Below are positions 1 to 5,205 of a stretch of 5,242 nt of DNA, one piece after another. The DNA comes from Flavobacteriaceae bacterium (GTDB lineage: Bacteria > Bacteroidota > Bacteroidia > Flavobacteriales > Flavobacteriaceae). The DNA is taken from positions 1 to 5,242 of the forward strand of contig JALRKI010000144.1 in NCBI GenBank assembly GCA_023254815.1. The letters are read 5' to 3'. Position 1 is the first letter of the stretch, and the number at the start of each line of letters is the position of its first letter. The translations under genes and the position numbers were made by a program. A model generated the notes under the pieces. That model searched no databases and was not told the DNA's origin. It saw only the letters and a program-made list of their open reading frames with translations.

Positions 1-607
1 CACTCAACATCATTGCCGTAGCTCCCCAAATGCGATGGCTTTGCCATTCATAGATTGGTACCCTACTGGTCAGAGTAGTGTTTATTGAAATCTCTGCACT
101 AGTGATTTGGGTGCTTAAAAAGGCCTCCAGCGGCCATTCTAAAATTTGGGCAACTTCTCTGACATCCTTTTTGAAGGTGGGAGTTTTTAAAGTATAACCA
201 AAAAAAGGATGCACGTAATATTGACTTGGAGGAATATAAAGCTCAGAGAGCGGACGGATTACCTTGACTTGACTTGACGAACAACCTATTTCCTCATGAG
301 TCTCTCTTAGTGCAGTTTCCAAAAGACTACCATCGCCTTCCTCTGGTCTGCCACCAGGAAAGCTAATCTGGGCTGAATGAACACCTTGATAATTATTTCT
401 CTCAATTAATGCCAAATGCATCACGCCACCATGATCGGGATAACACAGCGCCAATACGGCGGCTTTTTTTGCTTCAGATATTAACTGAGGCGTCAACTGC
501 GCCATGGACAGCCGCTGCATCGGCGCTAATTTTGACTGAGCTGCCCAACCCGGCAAAACAGTCGATTGCAATTGTGGTATTAATTTGATAAAGTCACGAC
601 AGTGCAT
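1..607 (-). CDS. NUDIX hydrolase, CoA pyrophosphatase (NudL-like), 3' end cut by window edge
   Basis: The first 202 residues of a NUDIX hydrolase are visible. The NUDIX box lies at residues 85-108: GG at 85-86 and RETHEEIG at 101-108, giving the metal-binding RExxEExG core. The spacing between GG and RE matches E. coli NudL. The stretch before it (residues 65-86, LALIER then HSAQISFPGG) follows the CoA-specific NUDIX signature. Family knowledge: such enzymes hydrolyse the pyrophosphate of coenzyme A or its oxidised or acyl forms to 3',5'-ADP and 4'-phosphopantetheine, in the cytoplasm with Mg or Mn. The ending SHRIWGATAMMLS matches the WG-T-A C-terminal helix of the family, so probably only about 10 residues are missing. 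The ATG at 607 is the only usable start: the frame upstream has no ATG, GTG or TTG before the stop at 659-661. An AAGGAGA lies about 24 bases upstream, too far for a classical ribosome site. Substrate is inferred from the signature only. Confidence 0.9.
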   Translation of the reverse strand, partial: MHCRDFIKLIPQLQSTVLPGWAAQSKLAPMQRLSMAQLTPQLISEAKKAAVLALCYPDHGGVMHLALIERNNYQGVHSAQISFPGGRPEEGDGSLLETALRETHEEIGCSSSQVKVIRPLSELYIPPSQYYVHPFFGYTLKTPTFKKDVREVAQILEWPLEAFLSTQITSAEISINTTLTSRVPIYEWQSHRIWGATAMMLS

Positions 608-869
608 AGAAAAGTGCGAATAGTGTTGTTTCTCCTTCGTGAAGTGAAAGTAATCAATCTATTCGAATAGCAGAATCATTTCTAACACTCAGCTTTGGAC
701 TTGCTAAAATGATTAAGAAAATTAAAACTTCAGCTATGGCCGTTTGTTTGCCCTCCTTTCAAGTTGTAAAATGAGGCTTAAGCCGATTAAAAAACACGAA
801 ATTAATTATTGATTTTGTTCAAAATGATTTCTTTTGAAAATTCATTAAGTCAATAGCATTGAGACTATT
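608..869. other. AT-rich intergenic gap, no gene found
   Basis: This gap separates two minus-strand genes. Both strands are broken by stops in all frames, and no open stretch has a convincing start. It should hold the 3' end of the DUF4442 transcript and the promoter of the NUDIX gene. I found no strong terminator: the only local hairpin is ATTTTG/CAAAAT at 812-825, which is weak. No TAnnTTTG box is present on the minus strand; the closest is TACTTTCA at 652-645, with two mismatches. A perfect palindrome at 659-670 is listed separately. Confidence 0.6.
659..670. promoter_or_regulatory. 12-bp perfect palindrome upstream of NUDIX gene
   Basis: CTATTCGAATAG is a perfect inverted repeat with no spacer, 51 bases upstream of the NUDIX start codon and just upstream of a weak -7-like TACTTTCA (652-645, minus strand). 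Its place and symmetry would suit a dimeric regulator. In AT-rich intergenic DNA a 12-bp palindrome can also arise by chance, so this is only a candidate operator. Confidence 0.25.
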
Positions 870-1319
870 TTAAGACTTGAGTTTTACCGACCATTTGAAT
901 TTGAATGCAGACACCTGATCTCCAGATTCATCGGTTCCAATAGCAGAAAGCCAAATCGTAGCCGCTTCTTCAGAGGCAATAGCCACATGCAAAGTCTGAT
1001 CAACTTCCCTGCCCTGGTCGCACGAGAAGGTGATTCGACCAACAGCCTTTTTGGTGAAAACCGCCTCGTTTTGAACAACCAACATGGAAACATTACGACT
1101 ACTGGCTTTGATTTTTGCCATCATCAATGCTCCGGTAGCCAATTCAGCAGCCATGCCTTGAACGGCCCAAAACATCGATCTAAAAGGGTTTTTATTGAAC
1201 CAAGACAGTCGGACCGTTGTCGTTGCGCTTTCGGAAGATAATTGACGCAAACGCACCCCACTCCAATAAGCTGAGGGCAGATGCAATATCATATAGGAAT
1301 TGAATTGGGAAACCGTCAT
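870..1319 (-). CDS. DUF4442 family protein (hotdog-fold, thioesterase-like)
   Basis: This 149-residue protein matches my memory of Bacteroidota DUF4442 proteins over its whole length. Key parts are LPSAYWSGVRL at 15-25, the stretch NPFRSMFWAVQGMAAELATG at 44-63, which should be the long central helix of a hotdog fold, and SMLVV at 78-82. No signal peptide or membrane helix is apparent, so it should be cytoplasmic. DUF4442 is related to PaaI/YiiD-type acyl-CoA thioesterases, but its substrate is generally not known and I cannot assign one here. The start at 1319 is supported by the conserved N-terminal FNSYMILHLP stretch; the next ATG (residue 10) would cut it. The gene is transcribed divergently from the padR operon and has its own promoter box only five bases before the ATG. 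No operon partner is evident: the NUDIX gene begins 262 bases further on. Confidence 0.85.
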   Translation of the reverse strand: MTVSQFNSYMILHLPSAYWSGVRLRQLSSESATTTVRLSWFNKNPFRSMFWAVQGMAAELATGALMMAKIKASSRNVSMLVVQNEAVFTKKAVGRITFSCDQGREVDQTLHVAIASEEAATIWLSAIGTDESGDQVSAFKFKWSVKLKS

Positions 1320-1324
1320 GGCTG

Positions 1325-1332
1325 CAAATATA
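1325..1332 (-). promoter_or_regulatory. Bacteroidota -7 box of the DUF4442 gene
   Basis: On the minus strand 1332-1325 reads TATATTTG, an exact match to TAnnTTTG, the -7 element used by the primary sigma factor of Bacteroidota. Only five bases separate it from the ATG at 1319, so transcription would begin at or very near the start codon and the mRNA would be leaderless or nearly so. No clear TTG at the -33 distance is seen. Inferred from motif and position. Confidence 0.55.
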
Positions 1333-1378
1333 GTTAAAAGATGAGTGTGGATTTAAATGTTAAAGAAATGTTAAATAT

Positions 1379-1401
1379 AGTACTATGTAGTACAAAGTAC
1401 T
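1379..1401. promoter_or_regulatory. 23-bp palindrome, probable PadR operator
   Basis: Two 11-base arms, AGTACTATGTA and TACAAAGTACT, flank a central G at 1390. Ten of eleven arm positions pair. AGTAC occurs three times here (1379, 1389, 1396). The inner TGTA/TACA core resembles the ATGT/ACAT half-sites described for PadR-family operators. The palindrome ends 12 bases before the -7 box at 1414-1421 and so covers the expected -33 region of the padR operon; a bound dimer would block RNA polymerase there. It lies 46 bases upstream of the -7 box of the divergent DUF4442 gene, so an effect on that gene is less likely. The regulator assignment is inference from adjacency. Confidence 0.7.
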
Positions 1402-1413
1402 GTTCAATAAATA

Positions 1414-1421
1414 TATCTTTG
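1414..1421 (+). promoter_or_regulatory. Bacteroidota -7 box of the padR-pspC-GIN operon
   Basis: TATCTTTG fits TAnnTTTG exactly. It lies 20 bases before the padR ATG, giving a predicted leader of about 15 bases. The -33 region, about 20 bases upstream, falls inside the palindrome at 1379-1401 and has no clear TTG, as may happen at a promoter controlled by an overlapping operator. Confidence 0.65.
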
Positions 1422-1441
1422 CATTGTAAATCACCCTAATT

Positions 1442-1792
1442 ATGAACTTAGAAAACACCAAAGCCCAAATGCGCAAAGGCGTTCTTGAATATTGCATCTT
1501 GGCGATGCTCAAACACAAGGACGGCTATGTTGCGGAGTTGTTGGATGGTCTCAAAACTGCCGAGTTACTGGTTGTTGAGGGCACCCTCTACCCTCTGTTA
1601 ACTCGTTTAAAAAATGCTGGGTTTTTAGACTACCGCTGGGAGGAATCGACATCGGGACCTCCTAGAAAGTATTACCAATTGACCAAAGAAGGCAATGACT
1701 TCTTGGACGACTTGCACCAGAGCTGGACCTCTCTCAATGCATCCGTAGCCATGGTGACCAAAAACAACAACAAAACCTCAAAAGCCAAGTAA
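1442..1792 (+). CDS. PadR-family transcriptional regulator
   Basis: This 116-residue protein is a PadR winged-helix DNA-binding protein, close to the minimum family length. The N-terminal stretch MRKGVLEYCILAMLK (10-24), the wing and recognition segment VVEGTLYPLLTRLKNAGFL (44-62), and the SGPPRKYYQLTKEG block (71-84) are hallmarks of the family. The short C-terminal helix (85-105) would serve dimerisation, and the tail is rich in Asn, Lys and Ser. PadR proteins of this kind act as dimeric repressors, often of their own operon, and respond to small ligands or membrane stress; no ligand can be named here. The gene is first in an operon: its stop is followed by one base and then the ATG of the PspC protein. 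The palindrome at 1379-1401 is its likely binding site. Confidence 0.95.
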   Translation: MNLENTKAQMRKGVLEYCILAMLKHKDGYVAELLDGLKTAELLVVEGTLYPLLTRLKNAGFLDYRWEESTSGPPRKYYQLTKEGNDFLDDLHQSWTSLNASVAMVTKNNNKTSKAK

Positions 1793-1793
1793 A

Positions 1794-3464
1794 ATGAACA
1801 AAACTGTAAATATCAACTTAGCCGGTCTTCACTTTCACATTGACGAATCCGCTTATCATGAACTGCAACGGTATTTGAATGCTGTGAAATCTTCGCTCGA
1901 TCCCGAGGGTCGAGATGAGGTCATGTCGGATATCGAGTCACGCATTTCAGAGTTGTTTTCGGAAGTCTTGACCTCTGACAAGCAGGTTGTTACCACCCAA
2001 AATGTGGCTGCCGTCATTCAGATCATGGGACAACCCGAAGACTATCAATTGGAAGAAGATCGACCAAAAGAACAGTCCTCCAAAACTTACACCAATTATC
2101 CGAAGAAATTCTTCAGAGATACCGAAAATTCATACATCGGTGGCGTCTCTGCTGGTCTGAGCCACTACTTTGGCATTGACGCACTCTATATCCGATTGGG
2201 TTGGATATTGTTGTTTTTTGGATTCGGAACTGGAGTGCTGTTGTACATCATTTTATGGGTGTTGATTCCCGAAGCAAAAACCACAGCCGACAGACTTCAA
2301 ATGAAAGGCAAGCCCATTAACATCAGCAATATAGAAGATTCTTTCAAAGAAGGTATTCAAAGCGTAAAAAGCGGCATTAATGAAATGGCCGATGCCCTAA
2401 ATCGCGAAAGCCTCAAAAACACAAGTGATAAAATTCGCAAAGGATCCCAATCTTTTTTTGAAGTTCTGGGTGACCTTATGGCCTTTCTCTTTAAGGTCAT
2501 TGGCAAATTCATAGGACTGTTTTTGATGTTGATTACTACGGTGCTATTGATTTCTTTCGTCGTGAGCCTATTTTCATTGGGCACAGCATCTTTCCTTCAC
2601 CCAGAATGGATGTATTATGTCGAAACCGCTTTGACAAGCAGTTGGCCAATTTGGCTGGTATCCTTGACAGCACTGGTGCTCGTCGGTGTCCCTCTTGTAT
2701 TCATGCTGATGCTGGGCATCTCCATTTTGAGCTCTAAGTCCAAGCGTATGGGCCGAACAACCAAATTTTCATTGCTTGGAATTTGGCTTATCGCACTGGT
2801 GACCACAATTGTTCTTGGAGTGCGAGAAGGGGCCGATTTCGGTGTAAAATCAAGCGAATACTCAACCACCGACCTACCAGTAAGCAGTAGTGACACACTG
2901 TATTTAGAAATGGTTGGCAATCGCTACTATAATAAAGACATCCATCGCAATTCAAATAGTCTTAAGATTGTTTACAATGATAATGATCAAAGACTGATTT
3001 ATTCTTCCGATATCCGATTGATTGTTCAATCGACCAAGGACAAACAGGCCTCGTTGATTGTTGAAAAATCTGCTTTAGGTGCCTCCTATCAGCTAGCCAA
3101 AGACAGAGCGCAGTCTATTGATTACGACTTTGAAATGGTCGGTAATAGCCTTAAATTGAATGCTTACCTCCTCACAGATATTGAGCAGCGATTTAGAGAT
3201 CAATCGGTTGAGCTCACCTTGTACCTTCCTGAAGGTAGTGTGCTCTATGCTGACGAAAACACTTACTCATTCCACCGTAATACGTCGATATATGGAGACA
3301 TATTAGACAATGGCAGTGAAGAACATTATTTACGTATTCTGAAAAACGACACCGAATGTTTGGATTGTGACCAGGAGAGTCGTTCAGAACTCAAAAGCAA
3401 AAGCCCGACTTGGAGCTTTGCACTAAACCATAAAATACCAGAATTTCATTTCACTTATCATTAA
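1794..3464 (+). CDS. PspC-domain multi-pass membrane protein with HAAS-like N-terminus
   Basis: This 556-residue protein has several parts. Residues 1-85 form a soluble alpha-helical region (Leu-rich, with the pattern LDPEGRDEVMSDIESRISELF, ending in MGQPEDY) that resembles HAAS/DUF1700 domains. Residues 104-163 are a PspC domain: GGVSAGLSHYFGID, then RLGWILLFFGFGTGVLLYIILWVLIP. A Lys-rich helical linker follows (164-228), then membrane helices at about 229-260, 284-312 and 325-343. Residues 345-556 are a soluble, beta-rich region of no family I can name, with a CxxC pair at C522/C525. Positive charges in 160-228 and 313-324 put both on the cytoplasmic side, so the C-terminal region should be periplasmic. 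PspC proteins act in envelope-stress systems, as membrane partners of regulators; the exact role here is unknown. It is translationally close to padR (1-base gap) and 18 bases ahead of the GIN gene. Confidence 0.9.
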   Translation: MNKTVNINLAGLHFHIDESAYHELQRYLNAVKSSLDPEGRDEVMSDIESRISELFSEVLTSDKQVVTTQNVAAVIQIMGQPEDYQLEEDRPKEQSSKTYTNYPKKFFRDTENSYIGGVSAGLSHYFGIDALYIRLGWILLFFGFGTGVLLYIILWVLIPEAKTTADRLQMKGKPINISNIEDSFKEGIQSVKSGINEMADALNRESLKNTSDKIRKGSQSFFEVLGDLMAFLFKVIGKFIGLFLMLITTVLLISFVVSLFSLGTASFLHPEWMYYVETALTSSWPIWLVSLTALVLVGVPLVFMLMLGISILSSKSKRMGRTTKFSLLGIWLIALVTTIVLGVREGADFGVKSSEYSTTDLPVSSSDTLYLEMVGNRYYNKDIHRNSNSLKIVYNDNDQRLIYSSDIRLIVQSTKDKQASLIVEKSALGASYQLAKDRAQSIDYDFEMVGNSLKLNAYLLTDIEQRFRDQSVELTLYLPEGSVLYADENTYSFHRNTSIYGDILDNGSEEHYLRILKNDTECLDCDQESRSELKSKSPTWSFALNHKIPEFHFTYH

Positions 3465-3482
3465 CACCCTAAATTTCAAATT

Positions 3483-4211
3483 ATGACTACAATTATCAAA
3501 ATGACAGCCTTATTATGTTTAACCTTAATGGCGCTGTCCTGCCAAATGGTGTCCAATATTGGAACCGGTATTCAAGGAGATGGCAACGTCCAATCGCAAG
3601 AACGAACAGTAAGCGGTTTCAATAAAATAGAAGTTTCAAATGGTATCGACTTGTTCCTTACTCAAGGAGATGCCGAGAGTTTGACCGTTCAAGCCGATGA
3701 AAATTTATTGGAAATCATTAACACAGAAGTTGTCGGAGGAACCTTAAGAATTTATACTGAAAAGTCCATTCGCAGTGCAGCTTCAAGAAAAGTAAAAGTG
3801 ACTTTTAAAAATATAGACGCTTTAACGGCGAGCAGCGGCAGCGATGTGCTCAGCAATTCCATATTGGAATTGGAGGATTTGAAAGTAAGAGCCAGCAGCG
3901 GCGGGGATGTCGATTTAGAACTCAACGCACAAAATATCTTTGCTTCATCGTCCAGTGGCAGTGACATTTATCTGTCTGGAACGGCTCAATCAATAGTGGC
4001 TGATGCTAGCAGTGGAAGTTCGGTTAAAGCATCCAAATTAAGTGCAGAAAACGGAACTGCTCATGCCAGTAGCGGCGCCGATGTATCCATAAATGTCAGT
4101 GGAAAACTCAGTGCAAACGCGAGCAGCGGTGGAGACGTTACTTACTATGGCAATCCACAAAGTGTTGACAAAAACAAAAGTTCGGGCGGCCGGGTGCGAT
4201 CAAGAAATTGA
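3483..4211 (+). CDS. DUF2807 (head GIN) domain protein, exported, probable lipoprotein
   Basis: This 242-residue protein starts with a short signal peptide: KMTALLCLTLMALSC, with Cys20 as a possible lipid anchor. The -3 residue is Ala rather than Leu, so the lipobox is loose, as is often accepted in Bacteroidota. Residues 33-93 carry the typical DUF2807 opening (GNVQSQERTVSGFNKIEVSNGIDLF in outline, then DENLLEIINTEV and GTLRIYT). From 116 onward SSG recurs seven times with a spacing of 18-21 residues, usually followed by D-V or D-I. This suits a beta-solenoid with one SSG turn per rung. The family's molecular function is not established; 'adhesin head' names are historical. It is last in the padR operon, so it is probably co-regulated with the PspC protein and could meet that protein's periplasmic domain at the envelope. 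An internal ATG at codon 7 would still leave a usable signal peptide. Its stop lies one base from the convergent trxB stop. Confidence 0.9.
   Translation: MTTIIKMTALLCLTLMALSCQMVSNIGTGIQGDGNVQSQERTVSGFNKIEVSNGIDLFLTQGDAESLTVQADENLLEIINTEVVGGTLRIYTEKSIRSAASRKVKVTFKNIDALTASSGSDVLSNSILELEDLKVRASSGGDVDLELNAQNIFASSSSGSDIYLSGTAQSIVADASSGSSVKASKLSAENGTAHASSGADVSINVSGKLSANASSGGDVTYYGNPQSVDKNKSSGGRVRSRN
3831..4187 (+). repeat. Seven-fold SSG repeat within the GIN protein (about 19 residues per unit)
   Basis: SSG begins at residues 117, 138, 157, 176, 196, 214 and 233 (steps of 21, 19, 19, 20, 18 and 19). Most units continue with a small residue, Asp and Val or Ile (GSDV, GGDV, GSDI, GADV, GGDV). The codons differ between units (AGCAGCGGC, AGCAGTGGA, AGTAGCGGC, TCCAGTGGC), so this is an old protein-level repeat kept by selection, not a recent tandem DNA duplication. 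The regular step fits successive coils of a parallel beta-helix. Confidence 0.8.
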
Positions 4212-4212
4212 C

Positions 4213-5154
4213 TTAACCTTCTAAAGCGGCTAGGTAGCGCTCGGCATCGAGCGCTGCCATACAGCCGGTTCCAGCGGCGGTAATGGCTTGGCGATAAACG
4301 TGATCTGCTGCATCTCCTGAGACAAATACACCTGCTATGTTGGTTTTGGTGCTGCCTGGAACATTTTTGATGTATCCTGTTTCATCCATGTTCAGATAGT
4401 CTTTAAATATGTCCGTATTGGGTTGATGGCCTATGGCAACAAAAAAACCAGTGGCTGGAATGTCATGAACAACTTGTGTAAGATTGTTTTTTACTCTAAC
4501 TCCAGTGACTACTTGACCATCGCCTAGCACTTCTTCGGTTTCGGTGTTGTATAAAATTTCAATGTTTTCAGTCTTGGTGACTCGAGCTACCATAATTTTG
4601 GAAGCTCTAAACTCATCACGACGTACCAGCATAGTGACCTTGGTACACAATTTTGACAAATAGTGAGCTTCTTCGCAAGCTGAGTCTCCAGCTCCTACTA
4701 TGACAACCTCCTGATTGCGGTAAAAAAAACCATCGCAAACAGCACAAGCCGATACCCCTCCTCCCAACTGCAGGTATTTCTGCTCCGATGCCAATCCCAA
4801 GTATTTGGCCGAAGCACCGGTTGAAATGATCACCGCGTCACAATGGATTTCCTTGCCATCGTGAATCCATACCTTGTGCACCGGTCCACTGAAATCAACC
4901 TTGGTTACCCATCCATCGCGGATATCTGTTTCGAAACGCTTGGCCTGATCTTGTAATTGAATCATCATTTCTGGGCCTGTAACCCCATTGGGGTAACCTG
5001 GGAAATTCTCAACCTCATTAGTAGTGGTCAATTGACCTCCAGGTTGAGTTCCTTGATAAAGCACTGGTTTCATATTTGCTCGAGCAGCATAAATGGCAGC
5101 AGTATAACCTGCTGGACCAGATCCGATGATAAGACATTTAACGTGTTCAGACAT
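4213..5154 (-). CDS. trxB: Thioredoxin-disulfide reductase
   Basis: With the ATG at 5154 the protein has 313 residues, close to E. coli TrxB (321). Visible motifs in order: the FAD-binding GSGPAG at 11-16, PGGQLTTTNEVENFPG at 38-53, the redox-active CAVC at 137-140, the NADPH-binding GAGDSA at 154-159, RRDEFR at 178-183 for the NADPH phosphate, and the second FAD contact SGDA at 279-282 followed by VYRQAITAAGTGCMAALDAERYL. It uses NADPH through FAD and the Cys pair to reduce thioredoxin in the cytoplasm. An upstream TTG at 5181 would add nine residues, but it lies inside the -7 box, so it cannot be on an mRNA made from that promoter; the ATG is preferred. The gene is intact, faces the GIN operon tail to tail, and shares one intergenic base with it. 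No sign of transfer. Confidence 0.97.
   Translation of the reverse strand: MSEHVKCLIIGSGPAGYTAAIYAARANMKPVLYQGTQPGGQLTTTNEVENFPGYPNGVTGPEMMIQLQDQAKRFETDIRDGWVTKVDFSGPVHKVWIHDGKEIHCDAVIISTGASAKYLGLASEQKYLQLGGGVSACAVCDGFFYRNQEVVIVGAGDSACEEAHYLSKLCTKVTMLVRRDEFRASKIMVARVTKTENIEILYNTETEEVLGDGQVVTGVRVKNNLTQVVHDIPATGFFVAIGHQPNTDIFKDYLNMDETGYIKNVPGSTKTNIAGVFVSGDAADHVYRQAITAAGTGCMAALDAERYLAALEG
4233..4258. other. Strong hairpin at the convergent gene ends, inside trxB codons
   Basis: The arms GGTAGCGCTCG and CGAGCGCTGCC flank a GCAT loop. Eight central pairs are perfect. In plus-strand RNA the stem reaches 11 pairs including one G-U; in minus-strand RNA that position is an A-C mismatch. It starts 22 bases after the GIN stop and ends 18 bases before the trxB stop. 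No U-tract follows on either strand, so it is not a standard intrinsic terminator. It may protect or help end the operon mRNA, or be a by-product of codons for the conserved AALDAERY stretch. Confidence 0.4.
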
Positions 5155-5178
5155 TGCTTTTCTTTGAATTTTAAATAG

Positions 5179-5205
5179 CAAAAATACCTAATTTGACAGT
5201 GTCAA
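5179..5205 (-). promoter_or_regulatory. trxB promoter (-33 TTG, -7 TATTTTTG)
   Basis: On the minus strand 5186-5179 reads TATTTTTG, an exact TAnnTTTG match. A TTG at 5205-5203 lies 16 bases upstream, slightly closer than usual for the -33 element. Predicted transcription start is near 5174, leaving about 20 bases of AT-rich leader before the ATG at 5154 and no Shine-Dalgarno sequence. Confidence 0.6.
5193..5205. promoter_or_regulatory. 13-bp perfect palindrome in the trxB promoter
   Basis: TTGACA and TGTCAA flank a single central G, and another TTGAC follows at 5206-5210. The palindrome lies between, and partly on, the -33 and -7 elements of trxB, where a bound regulator would repress. No regulator can be named from this window. 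One arm also supplies the -33 TTG, so part of the symmetry may simply reflect promoter sequence. Confidence 0.35.

Noticed and set aside
751..759. Strong Shine-Dalgarno-like AAAGGAGGG on the minus strand in the 608-869 gap, followed by an open stretch of about 30 codons
   Set aside because: No ATG, GTG or TTG lies at a usable distance in the open frame, and genes of this phylum rarely depend on such a site.
812..825. ATTTTG-TT-CAAAAT hairpin downstream of the DUF4442 gene
   Set aside because: Only six AT-rich pairs and a two-base loop, with no U-tract; too weak to call a terminator.
987..1241. Open frame of 84 codons on the plus strand opposite the DUF4442 gene
   Set aside because: It is antisense to a well-supported family protein, its translation is low in complexity of pattern and matches nothing I recognise.
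2615..2920. Open frame of 101 codons antisense to the PspC gene
   Set aside because: Ser/Thr/Arg/Pro-rich translation typical of the reverse strand of a membrane-protein gene; no promoter or family match.
3831..4187. GIN repeat as a recent tandem DNA repeat or mobile insertion
   Set aside because: Units differ in codons and length; repetition is at the protein level only.
4180..4200. GC-rich GGGCGGCCGGG stretch followed on the minus strand by a T-rich run, as a trxB terminator
   Set aside because: The only self-complementary part is CGGCCG with no loop, so it cannot form a terminator stem; it encodes the SSGGRVR end of the GIN protein.
4213..5154. trxB as a functional partner of the PspC protein's CxxC pair
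   Set aside because: trxB is a cytoplasmic housekeeping enzyme on the opposite strand with its own promoter, while the CxxC is probably periplasmic; adjacency alone does not support a link.
4957..5178. Open frame of 73 codons antisense to the trxB start
   Set aside because: Shadow of the conserved trxB N-terminal coding sequence.
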